A stretch of DNA of 64,000 nucleotides from assembly GCF_008974325.1 (NCBI RefSeq), contig NZ_BKCG01000002.1, positions 186,001 through 250,000 on the forward strand, written 5' to 3'. The stretch's first letter is position 1. Each line of letters begins with the position of its first letter. This document shows, piece by piece, positions 8,751 through 17,433 of this stretch. The translations under genes were made by a program, and so were the position numbers. The notes below the pieces were generated by a model that was not told the origin of the DNA, made no database searches, and saw nothing but the letters and a program-made list of their open reading frames with translations. This stretch comes from Patiriisocius marinus. GTDB lineage: Bacteria > Bacteroidota > Bacteroidia > Flavobacteriales > Flavobacteriaceae.

Positions 8751-10241
8751 ATGGGACTAACTAACCAACTCACTAAAACTAAACTGGAATGCTATTTTGA
8801 GCCTTTCAGAAATAACATTCTGGGTATTAATCAAAAGTTTGAATCTCCTTACGGTACTCAAAATTTAATATATTCAGATTGGACTGCTAGTGGTAGGTTA
8901 TATAGTCCTATTGAAGATAAAATGCTTAAACTTTTTGGTCCTTTTGTAGCAAATACACATACTGAGACAACAGTGAGTGGTACTACAATGACCAAAGCTT
9001 ATAAAGAAGCGAGAACTATTATTAAAAAACACCTTAATGCATATGAAGATGATGTTTTAATTACTTGTGGTTCAGGTATGACAGGTGTAGTTAACAAGTT
9101 TCAACGCATACTTGGTTTAAAAGTTCCTGAAGGATTGAAACAATTTACTCAAATTCCAGATGCCATTCGTCCAGTTGTATTTGTTACTCATATGGAGCAT
9201 CATAGTAATCAAACATCTTGGTTAGAAACTATAGCTAAGGTTGAGGTTATTCCTTGCGATAATGAAGGGCTATTTTGCTTAAAAGAATTTAAAGAATTAT
9301 TAGAAAAATATAAAGATCATCCATATAAAATAGCGTCTATTACAAGTTGTTCTAATGTAACAGGAATAAAAACGCCTTACCACGAAGTTGCTGCATTAAT
9401 GCATCAATCAAACGGTTTATGTTTTGTTGATTTTGCCTGTTCCGCACCTTACATTGATATTGATATGCATCCAGAAAATCCTGATGCATATTTAGATGCT
9501 GTTTTTCTTTCTCCTCATAAATTTTTAGGAGGTCCAGGAACAAGTGGTGTTTTAGTTTTTAATAAAAAATTATATAAAAATTTAGTGCCAGATTGTCCAG
9601 GGGGAGGGACTGTAAGTTGGACTACACCTTGGGGTACTCACAAATTTATTGATAATATTGAAGAACGTGAAGATGGTGGAACGCCAGGTTTTTTACAGGT
9701 TATAAGAACATCATTAGCAATCAAACTAAAAGAGCAAATGGGTGTGCAAAATATACTCGATCGCGAACACGAGTTGCTTGATATACTTTTTAGTAGGTTA
9801 GGACCACATAATAATATTTCAATACTTGCAGGTGACACAAAAGATAGGTTAGGAGTTTTCTCATTTACTATTGCAAATCTTCATCACGATTTAACAGTAC
9901 AAATGCTTAATGATCGTTTTGGGATTCAGTCGAGAGGTGGTTGTAGTTGTGCAGGAACTTATGGACATTATTTATTAGAAATAGATCAACAAAAATCTGA
10001 CGAAATTATTGACTTGATGGGTAGAGGGGAATTACTTCTAAAGCCAGGTTGGGTTAGAGTATCAATACATCCTACAACTTCAACAGAAGAGGCTCAATAT
10101 ATATGCGATAGTATTATCGCTATTGCAGATAATAGTGAGCAATGGAAAGAAGATTATAATTACGAAAAAGGAACCTACACACACAAACAAGCTACAGAAA
10201 ATACGGCAAGTGTATTAACAGATTCTTGGTTTGAATTTTAG
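8751..10241 (+). CDS. Class V aminotransferase / cysteine-desulfurase-like PLP enzyme
   Basis: This 496-residue protein has the fold-type I PLP architecture of the class V family. It contains FVDFACSAPY with the PLP-pyridine Asp227, and SPHKFLGGPGTSG with the Schiff-base Lys257. A cysteine-containing loop SRGGCSCAGTYGH near residue 396 resembles the desulfurase persulfide loop. It is longer than typical IscS/SufS and no Suf or Isc genes are near, so the substrate is unknown. The gap to glmM is 63 bp and the two may be co-transcribed. It converges on the acyltransferase gene with only ten bases between stops. Confidence 0.85.
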   Translation: MGLTNQLTKTKLECYFEPFRNNILGINQKFESPYGTQNLIYSDWTASGRLYSPIEDKMLKLFGPFVANTHTETTVSGTTMTKAYKEARTIIKKHLNAYEDDVLITCGSGMTGVVNKFQRILGLKVPEGLKQFTQIPDAIRPVVFVTHMEHHSNQTSWLETIAKVEVIPCDNEGLFCLKEFKELLEKYKDHPYKIASITSCSNVTGIKTPYHEVAALMHQSNGLCFVDFACSAPYIDIDMHPENPDAYLDAVFLSPHKFLGGPGTSGVLVFNKKLYKNLVPDCPGGGTVSWTTPWGTHKFIDNIEEREDGGTPGFLQVIRTSLAIKLKEQMGVQNILDREHELLDILFSRLGPHNNISILAGDTKDRLGVFSFTIANLHHDLTVQMLNDRFGIQSRGGCSCAGTYGHYLLEIDQQKSDEIIDLMGRGELLLKPGWVRVSIHPTTSTEEAQYICDSIIAIADNSEQWKEDYNYEKGTYTHKQATENTASVLTDSWFEF

Positions 10242-10251
10242 AAACGAAGTA

Positions 10252-11121
10252 TTACGCTCGTAATTTCCATCGTTTGTGTGACCATAAATATAACTCTGGA
10301 GTGTCTCTAATTTGAGATTCTAGTTTGTCAAAAAACATCCTAGTTATTTCAAAGTTTTCAAAGTCATTTGGTGTGTTTGTAATGGTCTCGAAAGTAGCTG
10401 TGTAATAGCCGCGTTTTACTTTTTCTACTTTTAAGTAGAGACAAGCGAAATCTAATTTTTTAGCAAGTTCTTCGGTTCCTGTGAAAACAGGTACATTAGT
10501 ACCCATAAAAGTATCACGATGTTTGTAAGCACCTTGTTTAGGAGTTTGGTCAGACAGAATATATGTTAACGTTAAATTACCTTTTTTCATTTTGCGATAA
10601 AGCATAGGTACAACAGCTCTATTAGAAACTATAATTCCACCAAAACGTTCTCTAATATTTTTTACAACATCATCAATTTGTTTATTTCTTAAAGGTTTAT
10701 AAACGGCATGTGCTTGGTGTTGCATCATTTTGTTGAGAATACCACTCCATTCCCAGTTTCCATAATGTCCTGCCATTAGTAAGACACTTTTTTCTTGTGC
10801 ATAAAGTGTAGTTAAAATTTCGATATTTTTTACGTCAAAACGCTTTCTAATTTCTTTTTCTGGTATAGTGATGCTCTTTATAGTTTCGACTAGCATATCG
10901 CATAATTGTTTAAAGAACTTTTTTTGAATTCTTAAAATTTCAGCTTTGCTCTTTAGGGGAAATGCTAATTCTAGATTTTCTCTAACAACTTTTTTACGGT
11001 AGCCTAAAATATAATATGCAATAAAAAAGATAATGTCACTCTTGATGTAGAGTAACCACATTGGCAGCAACGATATGAGCCATAAAAGTGGATATATGAT
11101 ATAATAAAGAAGTCGATGCAT
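10252..11121 (-). CDS. Lipid A biosynthesis-type acyltransferase (LpxL/HtrB family)
   Basis: Members add a secondary fatty acyl chain to the lipid A precursor at the inner membrane. The 289-residue protein starts with a hydrophobic anchor (residues 5-40), then has the catalytic HX4E motif as GHYGNWEW (His119, Glu124), the R/K-rich KPLRNKQID block and the SDQTPKQG...FMGT substrate motif typical of the family. Length is normal. It is transcribed alone, divergent from the rhomboid gene with 123 bp between starts. Confidence 0.92.
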   Translation of the reverse strand: MHRLLYYIIYPLLWLISLLPMWLLYIKSDIIFFIAYYILGYRKKVVRENLELAFPLKSKAEILRIQKKFFKQLCDMLVETIKSITIPEKEIRKRFDVKNIEILTTLYAQEKSVLLMAGHYGNWEWSGILNKMMQHQAHAVYKPLRNKQIDDVVKNIRERFGGIIVSNRAVVPMLYRKMKKGNLTLTYILSDQTPKQGAYKHRDTFMGTNVPVFTGTEELAKKLDFACLYLKVEKVKRGYYTATFETITNTPNDFENFEITRMFFDKLESQIRDTPELYLWSHKRWKLRA

Positions 11122-11244
11122 AGTACTACTTTGAGCAAAACTAGGTATTTTTAGGGCAATTATAATAAAAAATTGGAGTAGGATTTTATTTTATATGTAA
11201 CCTCGTGGTAAACACGACTTTTTAATAAACAAACACAACTATTT

Positions 11245-11880
11245 ATGTTGAATATGAATATTGCAACCATAGTAATAATAGTAGCTAACGTACTAATTTC
11301 TATTAAAGGTTTTAATGATTTTGAATTTTTTGAGAAGTATAAATTTAATGTCGGCGCCATAAAAAGAGGTGAGCAAATAAGGATGATTACTTCCGGTTTT
11401 TTGCACGCTAATTTTAATCATTTATTGTTTAATATGTTGACGTTGTTCTTTTTTGCACCTATAGTTATAGCGTATTTAGGAACAGTTATTTTTGTTATTA
11501 TCTACTTAGCATCTCTTGCTTTAGGGAGTATAGTATCGCTTTATTTTCATCAAAAAGAATATAATTATAGTGCTATAGGTGCGAGTGGAGCAGTAATGGG
11601 AATATTATATTCGGCAATATTGTTTGAGCCTATGATGCGAATTAATTTTATTATCCCTGCCTGGGTTTTTGGAATAGGATATTTAGGATACTCTGTTTGG
11701 GCAATGAAACAAAATAGTGATAACGTGGGTCACGATGCGCATATAGGTGGTGCAATAGGCGGATACATACTTACAATTGCATTTGCTCCATCATTACTAC
11801 AAACTAGTTTATGGCTTGTAGGTGTTTTAGCATTACCTGTAATTGTACTTTTTGTGATGCACAAGTCAGGAAAAATATAA
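11245..11880 (+). CDS. Rhomboid-family intramembrane serine protease
   Basis: The 211-residue protein has about six hydrophobic segments and the rhomboid catalytic dyad: Ser114 in GASGAVMG and His166 in HDAHIGGAIGGY. The conserved HANFNHLLFNM (His54, His59, Asn63) in the second segment is also present. It should cleave transmembrane substrates in the inner membrane; the substrate is unknown. A second in-frame ATG lies three codons in (11254), so the exact start is uncertain. It is followed 74 bp later by the SIMPL gene in the same direction. Confidence 0.93.
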   Translation: MLNMNIATIVIIVANVLISIKGFNDFEFFEKYKFNVGAIKRGEQIRMITSGFLHANFNHLLFNMLTLFFFAPIVIAYLGTVIFVIIYLASLALGSIVSLYFHQKEYNYSAIGASGAVMGILYSAILFEPMMRINFIIPAWVFGIGYLGYSVWAMKQNSDNVGHDAHIGGAIGGYILTIAFAPSLLQTSLWLVGVLALPVIVLFVMHKSGKI

Positions 11881-11954
11881 CAAAATAGGTTTTTACATTT
11901 ATAAGAAATCGTCTTGGTACGAAACTTGTTTTATTTGAATTAAAAATAATAATT

Positions 11955-12635
11955 ATGAAAACATTTATCACTAGCATTTTTATGCTACTTACACTAAGCA
12001 TTATGGCACAACAACAAGAAAGACCAACCGTAGATGTTACTGGCGAAGGTATAGTTTACATTACACCAGATCAGGTAACCGTAAAGGTTCGTGTTGAAAA
12101 TACTGGGCGTGATCCTAAAACAGTTAAATTAGAAAATGATCGCATTGTCAGTCAGGTTTTTTCTGCAATTAAGAAATTAAAAATTGAGGATAAAGACGTA
12201 CAAACTGATTATATACGCCTTAATAAAAATTACGAGTACAATACAAAATCATATAATTACGCAGCAAACCAGTCTATAGCAATTCGCTTAAAGGATTTGT
12301 CTAAGTATGAAGCATTAATGGACGGGTTATTAGAAAGTGGAATAAACCGTATTGACGGTGTGATTTTCGCTTCTTCTAATGAAGATGCATTAAAATCTGA
12401 AGCTAGAGTTAAGGCAATGCGTAATGCTAAAGAAAAAGCAGAAACTTACGCAGGGGTGTTATCTCAACAAATAGGTAAAGCACTTAAAATATCGGAATTT
12501 CAACAAACAAATAATACTCAACCTATGTATCGTGCAATGGCAATGGATACTGAAATGTCTGGAGGACAACAAACTATAGCTCCCGGTGAAATGGAAATAA
12601 GAGTTAGAGTTAATGTAAGTTTTGAGTTGCTATAG
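11955..12635 (+). CDS. Secreted SIMPL-domain protein
   Basis: A 226-residue protein with a signal peptide (cleavage after about residue 19, TLSIMAQ) followed by a SIMPL (DUF541) domain. Typical segments are VDVTGEGIVYITPDQVTVKVRVENTG, a middle NQSIAIRLKDLSKYEALMDGLLESGINRIDG and ARVKAMRNAKEKAETYA. SIMPL proteins form periplasmic or outer-membrane ring assemblies of poorly known function. The gene ends with its own terminator, so it is probably monocistronic or co-transcribed with the rhomboid gene. Confidence 0.92.
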   Translation: MKTFITSIFMLLTLSIMAQQQERPTVDVTGEGIVYITPDQVTVKVRVENTGRDPKTVKLENDRIVSQVFSAIKKLKIEDKDVQTDYIRLNKNYEYNTKSYNYAANQSIAIRLKDLSKYEALMDGLLESGINRIDGVIFASSNEDALKSEARVKAMRNAKEKAETYAGVLSQQIGKALKISEFQQTNNTQPMYRAMAMDTEMSGGQQTIAPGEMEIRVRVNVSFELL

Positions 12636-12661
12636 TAACCCTTATTTAATTTGTAAATTAG

Positions 12662-12704
12662 CAGGATAATCAATAACAGTAATGTTTGGTTATCCTGTTT
12701 TTTT
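12662..12704 (+). terminator. Terminator after the SIMPL gene
   Basis: CAGGATAA (12662-12669) pairs with TTATCCTG (12690-12697) around a 20-base loop and is followed by seven T. Position directly after the 12635 stop supports a plus-strand intrinsic terminator. Confidence 0.7.
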
Positions 12705-12738
12705 ATAGAATACGCGTAACTTTCTAAATGCATCATTG

Positions 12739-13983
12739 ATGAAAATATTTAAAAACATTGCTTTAATATGTATAGCACTATTATTATGGACAGCTTTTAT
12801 TGGTTATGGGTTTACTAATGGTTTTTTGCTAAAACCTATTACTTCTAAAAAAACTTCAGAAGCATTTATTGAAGCTACCAATGAAAAAATTTCTAATGAA
12901 TTTGTTGGAAATTTAGCGATGGTTTTAATTGAAGATGGAAAAGTCTCAAAGGATTTTTATTATTCGATTGATCAACCTGTAACTGAAAATACATTATTTC
13001 CAGTGGCGTCAATAAGTAAATGGGTAACTTCTTTTGGGGTTTTGAAATTGGTTGAACAAGGTAAAATAGATTTAGATAAACCTGTTGACGAATATCTTTC
13101 TAGATGGCACTTGCCTAAAAGTGAATATGATAATACTAAAGTAACCGTTAGAAAATTGCTTTCACATTCGTCTGGTTTAGTAGATGATCTTGGTTATGGG
13201 GGTTTTGATATTGACCAAAAAGTTCAAACCCTTGAGGAATCTTTAACAAAAGCAAGTGATGCACCTTATTCAGAAGGTATTGCAAAAGTAGGTTATGAAC
13301 CAGGAACTAAGTATATGTACTCAGGAGCAGCTTATACACTGTTGCAGTTGCTAATTGAAGAGGTTAGTGGTACACCATTTAAAGAATATATGGCGAAAGA
13401 AGTTTTTGAACCTTTACAAATGGAACAATCAACGTTTGCTTTAGATGAAAAACCAGATTTAGAACGTGCTCATATTTATAAAGATGATGGTGCTACTAGA
13501 ACCCCAAGGAAATTTACAGCACTTGCAGCAGCTTCATTATTTACTTCAACATCAGATCTATCAAAATTTTTAATAGCAAGTGTTACAAGTAACAATGTTT
13601 TATCAGCAGATATGATTAAAAAAATGAGTGTTTCAGAAACGTTCATTAATAATATAGGAGTTTATGGATTGGGTCCACATTTATACAGTCAAAATGATTC
13701 TAACTCTAAAATAATTGGTCACGATGGGAGTGGTAATAATGCTTTAAATACAGCAGCTAGAATAGATCTTGTTTCTAAAGATGGGATTATAGTTTTAGAA
13801 ACAGGGAATCATTCTATGGCTTCTTCTATTGCAGACGAATGGATTTTTTGGAAAGCTGGTATTGCCGATTATGTTGTAATGCAGCGAAACAAAACTTATA
13901 TCTTAACACTATTAATAATTGGCTTTGTAATTATTGTATCATTTTCAGTTTTTATTATTAGAAAGAAAAAATTAATATCTTAA
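12739..13983 (+). CDS. Beta-lactamase-like serine hydrolase (class C / PBP4* family), membrane-anchored
   Basis: The 414-residue protein belongs to the serine beta-lactamase/penicillin-binding-protein superfamily. The SxxK motif is SISK (Ser91, Lys94), the second motif is YSG (Tyr194) where YxN is usual, and the third is HDG in GHDGSGNN. An N-terminal hydrophobic segment (residues 8-30) and a C-terminal one (about 384-405) suggest anchoring at both ends with the domain in the periplasm. I use the ATG at 12739; a TTG one codon earlier is less likely. Such proteins are usually esterases or D-amino peptidases rather than resistance enzymes. Confidence 0.9.
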   Translation: MKIFKNIALICIALLLWTAFIGYGFTNGFLLKPITSKKTSEAFIEATNEKISNEFVGNLAMVLIEDGKVSKDFYYSIDQPVTENTLFPVASISKWVTSFGVLKLVEQGKIDLDKPVDEYLSRWHLPKSEYDNTKVTVRKLLSHSSGLVDDLGYGGFDIDQKVQTLEESLTKASDAPYSEGIAKVGYEPGTKYMYSGAAYTLLQLLIEEVSGTPFKEYMAKEVFEPLQMEQSTFALDEKPDLERAHIYKDDGATRTPRKFTALAAASLFTSTSDLSKFLIASVTSNNVLSADMIKKMSVSETFINNIGVYGLGPHLYSQNDSNSKIIGHDGSGNNALNTAARIDLVSKDGIIVLETGNHSMASSIADEWIFWKAGIADYVVMQRNKTYILTLLIIGFVIIVSFSVFIIRKKKLIS

Positions 13984-14039
13984 AAAGGTGTGACGAGTTA
14001 TTTAATAGCTTTGTTGTTACTAAATTGTAAAATTTAATA

Positions 14040-14603
14040 ATGAAATTACATAAAACCATTCGGTTTTTTATGGTTGTACTAGTGTTGTTAATGCAAGTTG
14101 TTTTCTTAGCGTTAATAATAAAAAGTAAGTATGAAACTAATAACTTTATTTCAATATTATTAATAGTACTTATTACGTTAATAATTATAGCAACACATCA
14201 ATATTTAGATTTACATCACGATGAGTATTCTTATGAAAAAATTACCGTAGTTGTTTGGGTTCCTATTGGAGCTGTAATTTGTTATTTATTAAACATTCAC
14301 ACAGATTTTGGAAGTGTTTTATCTGCTGGTATTGTTGGTACATTAGCTTCTTTTATTCCGCTATTAAATAAGAAATCAATTTACTTATCTAAGTTGCCAT
14401 CTGCTATATATTGTGGCGTATTTGTAGGGATGTCTAGTGTGGAAGTTTCACCTTCAATTAAATTTGTAGTGATTGCAGGAATTATAGCAGGAATAGTTTA
14501 TTTATTATCTAAAAACTTATTTGTTGGGTTAGGAGGAAAGCTAGGTACAATTGCTTTTGTAAGTGTAGGTGTCGTTACTTTATTTAATTGGTTTTTGTCA
14601 TGA
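14040..14603 (+). CDS. Small polytopic membrane protein, paralogue of the next gene
   Basis: The 187-residue protein is almost entirely hydrophobic, with about six membrane segments. Its C-terminal two thirds resemble the downstream protein: GVFVGMSS at 126-133 and LFVGLGGKLGT at 160-170 correspond to TSFVGMVSS and LFIGYGGALGA there, with identical 34-residue spacing. Glycine-rich segments in pairs are typical of transporter or channel subunits, but I recognise no family. It overlaps the next start by four bases (ATGA). It has 56 bp after the serine hydrolase and may continue that transcript. Confidence 0.8.
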   Translation: MKLHKTIRFFMVVLVLLMQVVFLALIIKSKYETNNFISILLIVLITLIIIATHQYLDLHHDEYSYEKITVVVWVPIGAVICYLLNIHTDFGSVLSAGIVGTLASFIPLLNKKSIYLSKLPSAIYCGVFVGMSSVEVSPSIKFVVIAGIIAGIVYLLSKNLFVGLGGKLGTIAFVSVGVVTLFNWFLS

Positions 14604-15031
14604 ATACTATTATTATCATCCTAACAGGAATTTTAGGAGCAGCACTTACTTTTTATGTAAGTAAGCATCTAAAGCAAGGACCAGTAAGGGCATCAGCATT
14701 ACTATCGCTTATTGTTGGTCTGTTTTTTTATACTTTCCCAGAGCTCTTAAATATATATTTAACTCAAAATATACCTATTGTATTTATAGGAACCTCGTTT
14801 GTAGGTATGGTTTCTTCAAAAGCAAAGGGAAACATAATTCAAATAGCGTTAGCAGGGTTACTATTCAGTATTATTTACATGAATAAAAGCGAACTGTTTA
14901 TAGGTTATGGTGGCGCTTTAGGAGCACTAGCTTTAATTTCATTTCTAACAACTTTGGGCTTTTCGATTATGTTTTCAAAGAAAATAGATTTTAAAAAAGT
15001 GATATCAAGTTTTCGAAAAAAGAGAGAATAA
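14600..15031 (+). CDS. Small polytopic membrane protein, paralogue of the preceding gene
   Basis: A 143-residue protein with four or five hydrophobic segments, translated from the ATG at 14600 that overlaps the previous stop (ATGA); a TTG at 14588 is possible but unneeded. It matches the C-terminal part of the preceding protein through FVGM (67-70) and LFIGYGGALGAL (99-110). It lacks the extra N-terminal segments of its partner and ends in a basic tail (KKIDFKKVISSFRKKRE), which should face the cytoplasm. Tight translational coupling suggests a heteromeric complex. Function unknown. Confidence 0.8.
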   Translation: MNTIIIILTGILGAALTFYVSKHLKQGPVRASALLSLIVGLFFYTFPELLNIYLTQNIPIVFIGTSFVGMVSSKAKGNIIQIALAGLLFSIIYMNKSELFIGYGGALGALALISFLTTLGFSIMFSKKIDFKKVISSFRKKRE

Positions 15032-15118
15032 TTTTAATAGTTCTATTTCTATTTAGCCGAAATATTAATCAATTAAAAACCAGTCATAAACTAACAATTT
15101 TTTTAATAATTTAGTTCT

Positions 15119-15898
15119 ATGAATAAAATTGATATTAGAACAGTAGATGTTGTTCAATATGTACAACCTTTACGAGAGGGAGGTTCCCTTCCTGCTATCG
15201 TAAAAGGCGATGATGGATTTTTGTACGTGCTAAAATTTAGAGGTGCAGGACAAGGAAAGAAAGCTTTGATAGCAGAGTTTATTGGTGGAGAGTTAGCTAG
15301 AGCATTAGGTTTACATGTTCCGGAATTAGTTTTCATGAACTTAGACAATTCATTTAGTAAAACAGAACCCGATGAGGAAATACAGGACTTGCTTAAATTT
15401 AGTGTAGGCTTAAATTTAGGTTTACACTTTTTATCTGGAGCGATTACATTTGATCCTCTTGTGTCAACCGTAGATGCAATTACTGCATCTAAAGTAGTAT
15501 TATTAGATAGTATAATTAGTAATATAGATAGAACAGCTAAAAACACTAATTTATTAAAGTGGAACAATGAATTATGGGTTATTGATAATGGTGCTAGTTT
15601 TTATTTCCATCATAATTGGAGTACTTGGGAAAATCATCTTTCTAGAACATTTCCGTTAATAAAAGATCACGTGCTTTTACAACAGGCAACAAAGCTAAAC
15701 GATGCTGCAAAGGCTATAGAGCTACTGCTTATAAAAGAGGTGATTACAGATGTTATTTCTAATATACCAGAAGATTGGTTACTCGATGAAGCTGATTCTA
15801 TGACACCTAAAGATAAAAGAATAGCATACATAGAGTATTTAACAACACGACTTTCAAAGATAGATTTACTAGTTAAAGAAGCTACAGATGCAAGATAA
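15119..15898 (+). CDS. HipA-like kinase-fold protein (DUF3037-associated type)
   Basis: This 259-residue protein resembles the short HipA-like family found beside DUF3037 genes. ATP-site lysine candidate Lys39 lies in YVLKFRGAGQGKK. A catalytic-loop-like segment NIDRTAKNTNLL (Asp137, Asn142) is followed by the metal-binding-like IDNG (Asp156), an arrangement comparable to HipA catalytic loop and DFD. It lacks HipA's N-subdomain-1, and no HipB-like antitoxin gene is adjacent. The last 11 bases overlap the DUF3037 gene. Kinase activity is inferred from motif order; toxin activity is not established for this subfamily. Confidence 0.85.
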   Translation: MNKIDIRTVDVVQYVQPLREGGSLPAIVKGDDGFLYVLKFRGAGQGKKALIAEFIGGELARALGLHVPELVFMNLDNSFSKTEPDEEIQDLLKFSVGLNLGLHFLSGAITFDPLVSTVDAITASKVVLLDSIISNIDRTAKNTNLLKWNNELWVIDNGASFYFHHNWSTWENHLSRTFPLIKDHVLLQQATKLNDAAKAIELLLIKEVITDVISNIPEDWLLDEADSMTPKDKRIAYIEYLTTRLSKIDLLVKEATDAR

Positions 15899-16271
15899 AT
15901 GTACATTTGAGTATGCGATAATTAGACTTGTGCCAAAAGTGGAACGGGAAGAATTTTTCAATGTAGGAGTTATTCTATTTTCAAAAAGGAAAAAATATTT
16001 AGGCATTAGATATCAAATTGATGAAACAAAATTTAATGCGTTTGCTCCAGAATTATCGTTAGAAGATTTCAAAAAATATCTAAATGCTTGGAAATTAATT
16101 TGCGATGGGGAACCTTCTGGAGGTACAATAGGAACATTTGAATTATCAGACAGGTTTAGATGGTTAACAGCTTGTAGAAGTACTATAATTCAAAGTTCTA
16201 AAACTCACCCTGGTCTTACTGATAATCCTGAAAATGAACTCGAAACGATTTTCAAAATGTATATTTTATAG
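15888..16271 (+). CDS. DUF3037 domain protein, partner of the HipA-like gene
   Basis: The 127-residue protein matches DUF3037: FEYAIIRLVPKVEREEFFNVGVILFSKRKKYLG at the N-terminus, a central acidic helix SLEDFKKYLNAW, and a C-terminal FRWLTACRSTIIQSS...HPGLTDNP segment. This family commonly co-occurs with HipA-like kinases, and here the start lies 11 bases inside the kinase gene. Biochemical function is unknown. No signal peptide; cytoplasmic. Confidence 0.88.
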   Translation: MQDKCTFEYAIIRLVPKVEREEFFNVGVILFSKRKKYLGIRYQIDETKFNAFAPELSLEDFKKYLNAWKLICDGEPSGGTIGTFELSDRFRWLTACRSTIIQSSKTHPGLTDNPENELETIFKMYIL

Positions 16272-16404
16272 GAAATTTCAAATGCTTAAAACAAGCTAAA
16301 TGTTATAAGCGTAAGTGACTAAAGGGGGTATTTGTTGTAAGATTTTTTTGTAACTTTAAACGTATATAATTGTTTTAGAATTAAAAACTTACTATATTAT
16401 AGAA

Positions 16405-17349
16405 ATGATTGCAGTCAAAACGATCCCTTCTTCAAAAATAGCTCCAGACTATAGTATTGTAATAGAGGGGGTTACATATAAGTCTGTCTTAGTGAAAACA
16501 CGTATTGGTGATATTGAAACTGCAATTGTGGGGGAAGGAAGCCCTTTGATAGTAGTACACGGTATTGTTGGTGGTTGGTGGCAGGGTGTTTCTTTAGCAG
16601 CTAAATTGAAAAATAACTATCGGGTTATTCTTATTTCAAGACCCGGTTATGGTAGAACACCAATTACTTCAGGAAGAACAACTGACGAACAAGCACACCT
16701 TTTTAGAGAATTAATAGAATCACTTCAAATATATAAAACACATATTTTAGGATTTTCTGGAGGTGGTCCTTCAGCACTTGCTTTTGCTTTAAACTATAAA
16801 GAGCAATGTAAAAGTTTGATACTAGCAGTAGCTGCTGCTCCTCATTTATACAAACCTAGTTTTCCTATTTGGTTAATAACAAAATCTAGTTTTATAGTTA
16901 AAAAATACATTAAATGGGATAAAAAGAAAATGCTAAAAAAATTAGATAAATTTGATTCGGCATACCTGCATTTTGAAAAAGAAATGAATCCAAATGAGTT
17001 AATTTTTTTAGAGAAAAATCCAGATATAGCAAAAAATATCAACATATTGATTAAAAATAACTTTGATGGTGTAACTACCGAAATAGGATTGAAAAATGAT
17101 TTTGAACAATCTATAAAAAGTAAAAATCAACCCAGAGTTTTAGCAGAGGATGTAAAAGTACCAACTTTCATATTTCATGGTACCCCAGATGTAACCGTCC
17201 CAACAGAGCATGCTGTTTACTATGCTTCAATAATTCCAGATTCAGAATTGAAAATTTACCAAGGAGCTTCTCACTTATTAATGTGGACTCACATAGATGT
17301 CATTTCTCAAGACATTTCTGATTTTCTCAAAAAACAGAAAGTAAAATAG
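16405..17349 (+). CDS. Alpha/beta hydrolase
   Basis: A 314-residue cytoplasmic alpha/beta-hydrolase fold protein. The oxyanion region HGIVGGWW (residues 52-59) precedes the nucleophile elbow GFSGGG with Ser118. The acid is probably Asp in FHGTPDVTVP and the base His in GASHLLMW. A lysine-rich cap region (residues 150-230) lies between. Substrate cannot be told. It converges on the thioredoxin-like gene with a shared palindromic terminator between. Confidence 0.88.
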   Translation: MIAVKTIPSSKIAPDYSIVIEGVTYKSVLVKTRIGDIETAIVGEGSPLIVVHGIVGGWWQGVSLAAKLKNNYRVILISRPGYGRTPITSGRTTDEQAHLFRELIESLQIYKTHILGFSGGGPSALAFALNYKEQCKSLILAVAAAPHLYKPSFPIWLITKSSFIVKKYIKWDKKKMLKKLDKFDSAYLHFEKEMNPNELIFLEKNPDIAKNINILIKNNFDGVTTEIGLKNDFEQSIKSKNQPRVLAEDVKVPTFIFHGTPDVTVPTEHAVYYASIIPDSELKIYQGASHLLMWTHIDVISQDISDFLKKQKVK

Positions 17350-17373
17350 ATTATTGTAATATTTCAGAAAAAC

Positions 17374-17411
17374 AAATGCCTTTTCAAATTAACTAGTTTG
17401 AAAAGGCATTT
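17374..17411. terminator. Bidirectional terminator
   Basis: A perfect 15-bp stem (17374-17388 with 17397-17411) closing an eight-base loop lies between two convergent genes. T-rich bases flank it on both strands, so it can stop transcription from both sides. Confidence 0.85.
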
Positions 17412-17433
17412 AAATTTTAATTAGGTTGAGTTT

